Shown here piece by piece: positions 1-8,900 of a DNA stretch of 64,000 bases. The notes under the pieces were generated by a model. It was not told the origin of the DNA. It searched no databases and saw only the letters and a program-made list of their open reading frames with translations. The translations under genes were made by a program, and so were the position numbers. The first letter of the stretch is position 1. Each line of letters starts with the position of its first letter. This stretch comes from Larkinella humicola (GTDB lineage: Bacteria; Bacteroidota; Bacteroidia; Cytophagales; Spirosomataceae), in assembly GCF_008727875.1 (NCBI RefSeq), contig NZ_VTWS01000002.1, positions 620,001 through 684,000 on the forward strand. Direction: 5' to 3'.

Positions 1-1
1 G

Positions 2-643
2 ACGGGGTCGATGGAGTTCAGTGGGACTTATCAGGATGCCAGGGATGGAGCCAATAAGGAGGATGGACCCAGGACAGGAAAGGGCAGTGAAAATAAGTCT
101 AAGTTTTCAGACCTGACGGTTAATGAGCAGGCTGCCTGGAAGAAAGCTTCGATTGGCGAACGCTTCCAGGCATTTGGAGCCGTTGATGGAATTGCCCCTT
201 CGTTTGACCTAGAAGCCGCATTATTGCCGATTGGCAAAGGAATCAATCTGTTAGGAAAAGGGGTTAAGTGGTTAAAATCTTTTCTTAGGGCAGGAGCGGA
301 TGACATTCTTGTTCTAAGTCCAAAAGAAATCCATTTTATGCAAAGTAGTATAAAAAACGTTACAGGGGAATTTACTGTTTTGGGTAATGCTGAAGCACAG
401 AAAACAGGAGCCTTAAACCCCAATGTATTAAAAATGAATGTGTGGAAAGACGCCAATGGAAAGATCTGGACACTTGACCATCGACGTTTAGGAGCATTTA
501 GGCTCTCGGGCTTGGAAAAAGCCCCAGTTCAGTGGGCCTCTCCAGCACAAGTTCAGAACCAAATGTGGAAAATGACAACAAAAAATGGTGGCACCTCCGT
601 GAAACTTAAGTTGGGTGATGGAGACAATATAATAATTAAATAA
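2..643 (+). CDS. 3' end of an RHS-type polymorphic toxin (toxin tip), cut by the window edge
   Basis: The frame is open back to base 2, so the first Met at 11 is probably internal and the gene starts left of the window. The visible part has a charged linker (about residues 1-45), a Gly/Leu-rich hydrophobic stretch (about 65-90, GKGINLLGKGVKWL) and a compact C-terminal domain with the motif LDHRRLGAFR near residues 155-164. That motif, after a segment like DILVLSPKEIHFMQSS, recalls ParB-like-fold nuclease toxins (Tox-ParB type), which is inference from pattern memory. The next gene, 23 bp downstream, is a small acidic protein of an immunity type, and an orphan RHS core follows, so a contact-dependent toxin is the best reading. 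The RHS core itself is not visible here. Base composition is clearly more AT-rich than from 3 kb onward. Confidence 0.6.
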   Translation, partial: TGSMEFSGTYQDARDGANKEDGPRTGKGSENKSKFSDLTVNEQAAWKKASIGERFQAFGAVDGIAPSFDLEAALLPIGKGINLLGKGVKWLKSFLRAGADDILVLSPKEIHFMQSSIKNVTGEFTVLGNAEAQKTGALNPNVLKMNVWKDANGKIWTLDHRRLGAFRLSGLEKAPVQWASPAQVQNQMWKMTTKNGGTSVKLKLGDGDNIIIK

Positions 644-666
644 CTCTAAATTAAATAATTTAAGAC

Positions 667-921
667 ATGAACTTAGAAGAATTGGTTGAATTAATAGATA
701 CTAAAGAGGATTTTATATCTTTTGTTGCCGCTTTAATCAATGATTTAAAAAACAATCCTGATACATGGGGAAATAGGACTCTTTTCAACTACCTCGAAGC
801 CCTTCAAAGTTGGACTGAGGATATGGACGGCTATTATTATAATAAGAACATATCAGTTCCTAAAGATGTTAATTGGAGAGTTTTTGCCAACATACTTATT
901 GCCGCAAAGGTATATGAGTAA
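667..921 (+). CDS. Small acidic DUF7660-like protein, putative immunity protein
   Basis: This 84-residue protein is acidic and has no signal peptide, as expected for a cytoplasmic immunity protein. The arrangement of a WGNRTLFNYLEALQSW segment, a YYYN patch, then W-x-x-x-A-x-x-L and a terminal AAKVYE matches my memory of the DUF7660 family (W-E-N-x-T-L...YLEAL..W...AA..YE). It starts 23 bp after the toxin-tip gene on the same strand, the usual toxin-immunity order. I infer that it neutralises the toxin encoded just upstream. Binding is not shown by sequence, and the family could have other roles. Confidence 0.6.
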   Translation: MNLEELVELIDTKEDFISFVAALINDLKNNPDTWGNRTLFNYLEALQSWTEDMDGYYYNKNISVPKDVNWRVFANILIAAKVYE

Positions 922-1149
922 CATGCTGTTGGTGCCGATCAATGGCGTTTTAAAGTGTATTATTTTATCCGGTAGTTTACAACTTTTCTGACTTTAAACG
1001 ACCAATTCGACATCTACGTTTTTTTGAATTCTGAGACTCGAATAAAACTATAAAATCGGTAGAGATTCGGGGCTGGCGAATTGTTCTTTGATATACGCAA
1101 CAAGCTAACATAATTATAGCAAACGGAGTACTACGGTTTTGGTCTGGCG

Positions 1150-1998
1150 GTGCTGCGGCAAGGCGATGTCAACACCAATAAGTACCTCTACAACGGCAAG
1201 GAGCAGCAGTTGCAAACCCCCTGGCTGGATTATGGGGCCCGGATGTACGATCCGACGATTGGGCGATGGAGTGTGGTCGATCCGCTGGCGGATGAACCAG
1301 CACAAATAGATAAGTCCCCCTATGCCTACGGATGGAACAATCCTATCAAATATACCGACCCCGATGGAAGGTGTCCAGACTGCCCAGGAGAGAATGGCGA
1401 AATAGGTATGATGATAGGGGCGGCTATGTTGAGCCTAAAAAACTCAATTATGACCCTTGGCTATAATGCAGGTGATGCGTTGGGTATTACGCCTACTGCC
1501 CAAGGTATGAAGTGGGAAGCGGTAGAAAGGAGAGTAGGCGAAAAGTACGAAACTGTGATTGAGCAAGTACCACGGCAAGGCTTTTTGAAAGATGCAGGTG
1601 GACACTTATTAGACGGTCTCAATGCCGTAGCGGCTGTATCGCCTACCAGTGGCACAACCAAAGGACTCTTAGCTAAAACCGTACCCAATGGCGTAGTAAC
1701 AAGTTCGGCAGTCAAAGCAGCAAAAGAAACATTAGGTAATCCTTTTAAAGGGAAAACGTTAGAACAGGTGCAACAAGGGTTTGAAAAACAGGTACAATCG
1801 GGTAAATTGAAGGCTGCCTATACCGACCCAGTGAGTGGCTCAAAGTCCTATGTAAATCCCAAGAGTAAATACTCTTACAATGTTGATACTGGATTAAGTG
1901 GCAAAACAGGGGCAAAGGTTGAACCACCTCATGTAGATGTAAATTACCCAAATCCTAAGCCTAAAAATGTAGAACCCAAACGCAAATTTTTCTTTTAA
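1150..1998 (+). CDS. Orphan RHS core tip with C-terminal toxin domain
   Basis: The reading frame opens after a TAG at 1117-1119, and homology to the RHS-associated core begins at once (EYYGFGLAV, encoded from 1126). The protein therefore starts in the middle of a conserved RHS motif and has no proper start of its own; a GTG at 1150 is the first usable codon. Residues about 10-75 carry the core signature (YLYNGKE, LDYGARMYDPTIGRW, VDPLAD, SPYAYGWNNPI, DPDG). A variable linker follows, then a C-terminal toxin of about 100 residues ending EPPHVDVNYPNPKPKN, which resembles polymorphic toxin type 24 (Ntox24), a weak family call. Orphan tips like this are stored downstream of full RHS genes and can be swapped onto them by recombination (known for Rhs systems). 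The next gene, 2 bp away, is its likely immunity gene. Confidence 0.75.
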   Translation: MLRQGDVNTNKYLYNGKEQQLQTPWLDYGARMYDPTIGRWSVVDPLADEPAQIDKSPYAYGWNNPIKYTDPDGRCPDCPGENGEIGMMIGAAMLSLKNSIMTLGYNAGDALGITPTAQGMKWEAVERRVGEKYETVIEQVPRQGFLKDAGGHLLDGLNAVAAVSPTSGTTKGLLAKTVPNGVVTSSAVKAAKETLGNPFKGKTLEQVQQGFEKQVQSGKLKAAYTDPVSGSKSYVNPKSKYSYNVDTGLSGKTGAKVEPPHVDVNYPNPKPKNVEPKRKFFF

Positions 1999-2000
1999 TA

Positions 2001-2222
2001 ATGCTATCATTTATAACATACAAGCAAGTTCCCGAACAGATAGAAATTTTGTTTGACGAAAAGGGTGTAGAAGATTTGATATTATATCTTCAAAGTCTTA
2101 AACAAACCCAAGACCATATGCATTTACTTATTGGTAATGAACTTGATAATTATGAAGTCCTGCCTGAAAGAGATAACATAATTTGTTCGGTTAAACATGT
2201 TCGTCTTGAATTCATAAAATAA
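2001..2222 (+). CDS. Putative immunity protein, Imm32-like
   Basis: A 73-residue protein beginning 2 bp after the orphan RHS tip. A hydrophobic beta strand near the start (IEILFD), a helix (VEDLILYLQSLKQ) and an H-x-H-L pattern (residues about 39-43, HMHLL) fit the small Imm32-type immunity fold as I remember it. The tight coupling to the toxin ORF is the strongest evidence. No signal peptide, so it should act in the cytoplasm. The family assignment is tentative, while the immunity role follows from position. Confidence 0.55.
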   Translation: MLSFITYKQVPEQIEILFDEKGVEDLILYLQSLKQTQDHMHLLIGNELDNYEVLPERDNIICSVKHVRLEFIK

Positions 2223-2243
2223 CCCCCATGATTAGGAGTTATT

Positions 2244-2456
2244 TTATTGAGCGACAGCTAAATTTTGTTGGAAGAAGTTTTTGAATTTTTGTTTGGTAAG
2301 TACCGAGTCAATCAAACGGAATACCATATTTTTATCTTCGGGGTCGAGTTGGGCAATGAATTTAACCTGTTAGAGGGTCGTTTTATATTCTAATGTTACC
2401 TCTTTTGGGGCTTACACTCGTACTTTAGACCCATCACCAGCAATCAAATAAGCTAT
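2244..2456 (-). pseudogene. Remnant of a minus-strand gene, C-terminal part, two in-frame stops
   Basis: On the minus strand one frame reads protein-like from 2456 down to a TAA at 2244-2246. It gives AYLIAGDGSKVRV, stop, APKEVTLEYKTTL, stop, then QVKFIAQLDPEDKNMVF and a lysine-rich end KQKFKNFFQQNLAVAQ. The C-terminal part resembles the end of small helix-turn-helix regulators common in Bacteroidota, but the DNA-binding half is absent. The two internal stops (near 2413 and 2372) and missing 5' part mark it as a decayed fragment, probably left by cassette turnover in the toxin locus. Confidence 0.45.
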
Positions 2457-2763
2457 GTTTGAAAAGAAAGATAAACGAAGACTATATTGGCTAATAGACC
2501 AGTACTTATCAGGCAAAATCACTGAAAGAGTTTTTTGTGATGAGTTTTACTATTCGTACAGTTTAGAGATAAGGGATGACGATTTAACGAAATTGGAGCA
2601 AAAAGTTTTTTCAGAGCTAGATAAGATAGCAAGCCGTTTTTCGGAGTACGAAGAAGATCATGAATTAGACCCTAAAGCGTTTTATACAATAGACCAGTTA
2701 AAGCAAAAAATAAAAGAAACAAAGGAGAAATTAAGCCGAATGGGAAATGATTCGATAGAATAA
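2455..2763 (+). CDS. Colicin-immunity-like protein (self-protective colicin-like immunity family)
   Basis: A 102-residue acidic helical protein. The opening LIDQYLSGKITERVFCDEFYY, followed by L-x-x-LEQKVFSELDKIASRFSEYE and a C-terminal helix after FYTIDQLKQKI, matches the layout of the Pfam Colicin_immun family (colicin D immunity-like) as I know it: a hydrophobic helix ending in SGKI, then E-x-x-F-x-x-L. No matching toxin gene lies next to it, so it is an orphan immunity gene. It could protect against toxins of neighbours or be left over from a lost toxin cassette. AT-rich like the rest of 1-2.8 kb. Confidence 0.65.
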   Translation: MFEKKDKRRLYWLIDQYLSGKITERVFCDEFYYSYSLEIRDDDLTKLEQKVFSELDKIASRFSEYEEDHELDPKAFYTIDQLKQKIKETKEKLSRMGNDSIE

Positions 2764-2844
2764 AGAGCAAGTATATCACTTATAACATTTGTCAATACGT
2801 ACACCGAGAAACCACTTATAGAATGAGTATAATTGCCAAATCAT

Positions 2845-2864
2845 ATTTGCTTGTAAAAGCAAAT
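2845..2864. other. Short perfect inverted repeat after the immunity genes
   Basis: ATTTGCTT-gtaa-AAGCAAAT forms an 8-bp stem with a 4-nt loop. It lies between the last immunity gene and the next gene and could be a weak terminator or operator. There is no T-run after it, so termination is uncertain. Confidence 0.3.
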
Positions 2865-2960
2865 GATACAACTTACAAATTCAAGGACCATACAACATCC
2901 TTTAAAAGCTTTTTTCAACTATCCGCAACACCACAAAACAACATAGAAATCAGATGAACC

Positions 2961-5378
2961 ATGATGAACTATCTATCAACACTGATTTTGCTCCTGTACT
3001 CGTCGGCCCTATCCGCCCAGATTTCGGGGCGGGTTTGGCAGGACGCCAATGCTCTTAACGGGACCAAGGGCACAGAACGCCCGGTAAGCCCGGTGGCAGT
3101 GAAGGCTTACGGGGCAGACGGGCGATTAATCGCCCAAACGACGACGGGGGCCGATGGAACGTACCAATTGGTGGTTCCTCCACAACAGCCCGTCCGGTTG
3201 GAATTTGGCAATCTGGAAAAAGGCTGGCAACCGGTGGCACACACACCCCTGGTGCGGTTTGCCACAACACCCGCCGAGGTCAATCTGGTTGTGCAGCACC
3301 CTGCTAACCAGTTGGGGGCCAATCCACGGCTGGTTCAGACGGTTTATGTGAACGGCGACTACGGCGATGCGGGTGCCGATTCGCTCACGGCGGTGGTCAT
3401 AACCGCGGCCTCCGGCGACCCATCCACGTTGAAACGAATCGCCACACCCCGGCAAGTGGGTTCGCTTTGGGGGCTGGCGTATGACCGAACTTCCCAACGG
3501 CTCTATGCAGCAGCCCTGGCGAAACGGCACGCCGGTTTCGGGCCATTAGGGTCGGGGGGCATCTACCGCCTGTCGCCCGACGACGGAACGGTTTTGCCCT
3601 TCATCAATCTCGATGCATTGGGCTTCGCTACGGCTCCGGCTAATCTGAAACGCGATTTGGGCAGTAGCCTTACGAGTGTCAGCCACGATTCGCTGATGTT
3701 CTCCCTGGTGGGCAAGTGCAGTTTAGGGGGCCTGGATGTAACCGACGACGGGCAGATGCTGTTCGTCATGAACCTTTACGACCGTGCCCTGTATGCCATT
3801 CGTCTGCCTGCTGACGGCGCATTGCCCCAATCCGCGGATGTAAAAAAATTTACACTGCCCCTGACAGCGGGACAATCGGGCGACGCCCGGCCTTTTGCCG
3901 TTAAAATATACAACGACCGGGTCTATGTGGGCGTTGTTGAGGATGCCAGCCATTCGAAGCGCGTTACGGATCTGAGAGCCATTGTCTACCGATTCGATCC
4001 GAATGCCGACACACCTGCTTTTACCGAGGTTTTTAGTACGGCCTTGACTTATCCACGGGGCACGCTCGACTACGGCGTATCCGGGTGGCAACCCTGGACG
4101 GATGATTACCGGCAAGCCAGGGTTTCGTCGGCTCCCGACTGGCTCATCTATCCACAGCCTATCCTGGCTGACATTGAATTTGACACCGACGGGTCGATGA
4201 TTCTCGGCCTGATGGATCGACTCGGACACCAAGCCGGGGGTGGACAACTCTTTCGGCCGAATTCGTCCATGCCCTTGATGCCCTACCGGGGTTTGTCAGG
4301 AGGAGATATTTTGCGGGTCGCTTTTCGGAATGGCCGCTACGACCTCGAACGAAACGGCGGTGTGGGTGACCAACTGTCGGCTGGCCGTAATAACCGACAG
4401 GGACCCACCGGGGGTGAATTTTACCACGACGATCAGTTTCAGGCCGATGGCATCGTTTGGCACTAGGAAACCGCTACGGGAGGGCTTGCCATCCTGCCGG
4501 AGCAAGGGCAACTGGTCGTAGCCGCCCGCGAACCGGTGCCGGGTCAGTATGTGACGGGTGGTTTTCGCTGGTTTGCCAATCAGACCGGAAGTTTTGTTCG
4601 GGGGCAGGCGGCATTTCCGGGCGGGGAGCGGGCCGGTTATTTCTGGAAAACCAACAATGTAGGTGATATCGAAGTCATCGCTGACCCTCCTCCGCTGACC
4701 CTCGGCAACCGGGTCTGGAACGATCGCAACGCCAATGGCCAACAGGATGCCGACGAGCCGGGGCTGCCAGCCATTCAAGTAACGCTCCATCACGCAGGGA
4801 AATTGGCAGGACAAACCCAAACCGATCAGGCGGGTTATTATGCTTTTGATAACCAATCGGTAACTGGTGGTATACAGCCCCTGACGGACTACGAAATCCG
4901 GGTACCCCTGCAACAAACGGCTCATTCGGGCTTGAGCTTGCCCGCACCTGACCGGCGCAAAGCGGTAGCCACCAGCCAGGCTGACCAAATTGACAATGAC
5001 GCCATTCTGGCCGATCAGACGGCGCTGATTCGTTTTACAACCCCACCAGGGGGCAGGTCAATGCCGGGCTTAGACATCGGGCTTCAGTGTGGTTCCTGTG
5101 CGCCCGCCAGCCAGACTGCCGAGCCGGAACGGTTAAGGCTCACGCCCAATCCGGCAGGTGTTCAGACGGCCGTACGCTATCGCGGGTATCAGCAAACCGG
5201 TGCATTGACGCTCACCGTGTTTGACCTACAGGGCAAACCCCTGATGACGACTGCCGGCAATTTAACCGATCATCAGTATACACAGACCCTCAACCTGACC
5301 AGGCTGACCAGTGGTCATTACGTCGTAACCGTCAGGGAGGGCGATCAAATAACAACCGTTCGTTTAGTGAAACACTAA
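2961..5378 (+). pseudogene. SdrD-like surface protein with T9SS sorting domain, interrupted by an in-frame TAG
   Basis: One continuous frame of 806 codons from 2961 (ATG; a second ATG at 2964) to 5378 is broken only by TAG at 4464-4466 (codon 502). The codons on both sides read as coherent protein (ADGIVWH, stop, ETATGGLAILP), so this is a nonsense change within one gene and not two genes. The product has a signal peptide (about 1-19, cleavage after LSA), an SdrD/Cna-B-type beta domain (20-115), a propeller-like central region (about 120-500), a second SdrD-type domain after the stop (LGNRVWNDRNANG, codons about 575-620) and a C-terminal type IX secretion domain (LRLTPNPAG ... GHYVVTV ... RLVKH). 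The stop removes the sorting domain, so without readthrough the protein should not be surface-anchored. An internal restart at 4536 would lack a signal peptide. A sequencing error is possible. Confidence 0.75.
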
Positions 5379-5383
5379 TTTTT

Positions 5384-5893
5384 ATGGGTATGGAACTGCT
5401 TTTCAGGAAGGCCAAATACATGGGGCTGGTTATTTTTCTGGCTTTGGTCGGCAGCACGAGCCGATACCACTCCGGTGCTTTACCCGTAATCTCCGCTCCG
5501 TTGGCAAAAGATTGTTTTTCGGGAAAATGGGGCAACGACTTCGTGCTTTGCGATAAGGAAAAGAGTGGAAAAAAGGGGAAATCCAATCAAAAGAATCGGC
5601 TGGAAGAAGAACTGGTCCTCCAGTTTAAGGGCAAGGACAAAGGGGAACTCAGTTTTTATGATTGCCGGAATACCAAACGAAGTGACCTGTCCATCTCCTT
5701 TCATTACGAAGTAACGAATGAAGTCATTCGCTTCTACTGGGAGGGAAAAGCGGATGAGATTGAAACCTACAAAGCCGCTTTCAACTTTCGGGATACGTTT
5801 CGTTATGACTGTCGCAAGGATACGCTGGTGTTTACGGACGGTTTTCTGAATAATACGCTTTACCAGGGCAGTACGTATTTTGTGCGCCGATAA
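5384..5893 (+). CDS. Small secreted hypothetical protein
   Basis: I do not recognise this family. The 169-residue protein starts 5 bp after the preceding gene (ATG at 5384, alternative at 5390) and has a hydrophobic N-terminal segment (residues about 12-24, MGLVIFLALVGS). The mature part is rich in aromatic and charged residues with alternating strand-like stretches. Four cysteines (CFSGKW, VLCDKE, YDCRNT, YDCRKD) could form two disulfides. The final YQGSTYFVRR looks like a last beta strand. A small secreted beta-barrel or lipocalin-like protein is possible but not demonstrable. It sits between two large secreted proteins on the same strand, 11 bp before the RHS/trefoil gene. Confidence 0.65.
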   Translation: MGMELLFRKAKYMGLVIFLALVGSTSRYHSGALPVISAPLAKDCFSGKWGNDFVLCDKEKSGKKGKSNQKNRLEEELVLQFKGKDKGELSFYDCRNTKRSDLSISFHYEVTNEVIRFYWEGKADEIETYKAAFNFRDTFRYDCRKDTLVFTDGFLNNTLYQGSTYFVRR

Positions 5894-5904
5894 TCCTCCC
5901 TTCC

Positions 5905-8900
5905 ATGAAACGGTTTCTACTCGTTGCATTGCTGCTGTTTACTTCGATCAAGGCAGCAAAAGCACAAGGCCAGGTTCCTACTTTACGGCCTTCGTTGTCG
6001 CCCCAATCGCCCAATGTAGCATCGCTGGGCCGATTCGGTGAACATCCGGTTAGTTTGAATACGGGAATACCGTCGATCACCGTTCCGGTTTTCGACATCT
6101 CGGCGGGCCAAGTGCGGGTTCCGGTCAGTTTCGATTACCATGCCGGAGGGAATAAAGTGACGGATCAGGCGAGTTGGGTTGGCTTGGGCTGGGCTTTAAA
6201 TACCGGTGGAGTCATTTCACGCAGCGTGACGGGTCGGCCGGATGAACAGTCGGAGATTTTGTACTGGCCCGGCGTTCATCCCGCCCTGGATCCCAATGTG
6301 AGTGGAAATACGGCCTGCGACAACATATTCAATTTCTTTGAACAATATAATAACCGGGTCTACGATTCCGGGTATGATGTTTTTAACCTGACTTTTCCAG
6401 GTGGAAGGACCCTTAAATTTGTGCTCATTCCGGACGGTACGGGCAGTGTTGCCACCACCATGCCTTTCGAGCGGGTTAAAATCAGTCTCATACAAGCCCA
6501 AACGGGTAGCATCACAGGCTTTACGGTCACCGACGAAGACGGCATCGTCTATACGTTCGACCAGACCGAATCCGTCGCTTTTAACAATGGCAACGGACAA
6601 CTCAGCTACACCAGTGCCTGGCAGCTCAGCAAAATCCAGGGAAACCGACCGGATGATCTGGTTCAGTTTTATTATACATCGGTCAGTTACAACAGTACCA
6701 CCGACATCGTCGATACGCAAACCATTGTGGATCAGACTTCAGGTGATTGTAGTTTTGCCTTTCTGGGCAATCAGAATTTCACTTCTGCTGCGGTCAGTAC
6801 GTATCATACCACCCGTCAGTTGCAGGAAATCGTTTTTCCGGGCGGGAAACTAGCTTTTTCGCCGGAAGCTGCCAATCGGGCCGACCTACCCGGTCTAAAG
6901 GCGTTGGATTACATCGATGTGTATGGGTTCAACATCACTTCCAACACCTTCCAGCGAATCAAACGGATTGACCTCCAGCAGGGGTACTTTCCAGCAACCC
7001 AACCTCAGAATTACGGTTATCTGAATGCCCCATTGAAACTCAACGCCGTGTTGATGCAGGATATCAATAACGGGATTATCAGTAAATATCTGTTCGAATA
7101 CAACATGACCCAGAACCTGCCGGGGACCCAATCGCGCAGCCGGGATGTCTGGGGCTATTTCAACGGAGCCAACAACCCGACCACGCTTATACCGGCCCAA
7201 ACCGTCAACCTGTACGGCACCGCAGGCTATATGGGTTCGACCACGGTCGGCGGAGCCAATCGCTCGTGCAGCGAGCCCCACATGCAGGCCTGGATCCTGA
7301 ACAAAGTAACCTACCCAACAGGCGGCTATTCCCGTTTTTTCTACGAGTCTAACCGGTATTTTGACGCAGGCATGAACGCCATCCAGTTAGCGGGCGGACT
7401 TCGGGTGAACCGAATCGAGACCCAGGCATCGGCCAATGACCCGCTTAAAGTCAAAACATACCGCTACGGCTCCGGCGAAAATGGGTACGGAACCCTCAAC
7501 GTGACCCTGAACAAAAGCAGTTGGTCCAATGTGTATTCCGAACAGCTTCCCCCCGACTGCCGGCAACAAACCCGCATATTCGGCTCCAATCCCACCTCCA
7601 GCATCAGCCCGTTCGACGGCAGTCCGGTTACGTATCCGGAAGTGGCCGAGTATGAAGGCACTTACAACGGTTCGAATGAAAACGGGAAAACCGTCTACAC
7701 CTTCCGAACCAGTGGTGACGTAACGTTTGGAGTAGGTGGTGGAAATTCCGGGCGAATCTATGTGGCCAGTTATCATTGGGATCGGGGGCAACTGCTCACC
7801 AGAACGGTTTATAATCAGGCCAATCAAATGCTCCATCGGCAGGTCAATACGTATATGAACCCGATAAAAACAGAACTGCCAAAAGCCGGGGTTCTGATTC
7901 TAAAAAACTTGACCTACACGACCGAATGGGCCACCTACTATTCCAATCCCAGAACCCCTCCTCCCTGCGACTACCTGCGCAACCAATACACACCGCCCAC
8001 CTACTATCCCTGGCCCAAAGGAAACATCCGGCTATTCCGAACCGAGGACTACCAGTACCCTGCGGGCAATGGCAATGCCGTCGCAACCAGTACTGAAACC
8101 GTATACAACGCCGATTACCAACCCGCTCAGCAAACAGTCACAGCCGCTGATGGCAGCATCACCGTGCGGCAGATGCGATACCCGTTTGACCTCAGTTTCC
8201 CAACGCCCGCTTCGGGGTCAACACGCGGCATCCAACTCCTGCAGAATCGGGGGCAGCGGAACGTCGTTATTGAAGAATATGCGTACCGCAAAAACCACTC
8301 AGCCGATCCAAATCCGTATTTAACCGGGGGGCAATTGAATCTATTTGAAGAAAACAGCCTCGTTCCGGGGTATGCGCTGCCAAAAGAAACACATCGGCTT
8401 CAGGTAATGGATCGCTGCTGTCTGCTGAGCGGCTACGTCCCGCTATCGCTGACGAACAGCACGGCGAACAAAGACAGCCGATACGGGCTGGAGTTGACTT
8501 ATACGGCCTATGATAGCCGGGGCAATCCGCTGGAATACCTGCTGCGGAATGGTTTGCGTACACGCCTGGAATGGAATGCCTACAATCCTGGACTTGTCCC
8601 TTTTTCGGTTTTCACCAGCGAAACATCCAATTACAATACCGCGGCCAGTTTAACGACCCGTTATGCCTATGATGTTCCACTCCTGGGAGTAAAAACAACC
8701 ACCGATCCAAATGGCTTCGCAACCCGGTATGAATACGACCATTTCGGGCGACTGGATGCCATTCGCGACCACGACCTGAACTTGCTCAAAACCTTCGACT
8801 ACAATTATGCGAACGGCGAACAAAACCCCAAAAAACTCGCTCCATTTTCAACGGTCAACAGTTCGGTCGGAAGCGGTTGTTTCTTGATTTACAATGCTTT

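Noticed and set aside
2244-2456. Intact insertion sequence in the toxin locus
   Set aside because: The visible translation resembles a regulator end, without transposase motifs or terminal repeats.
4296-4988. Minus-strand open frame across the broken SdrD-like gene
   Set aside because: It spans the stop only because that frame is opposite; the sense frame has coherent domains on both sides of TAG.
4536-5378. A separate gene encoding only the T9SS-tailed C-terminal half
   Set aside because: It would lack a signal peptide, and the codons before the Met continue the same protein back to the TAG.
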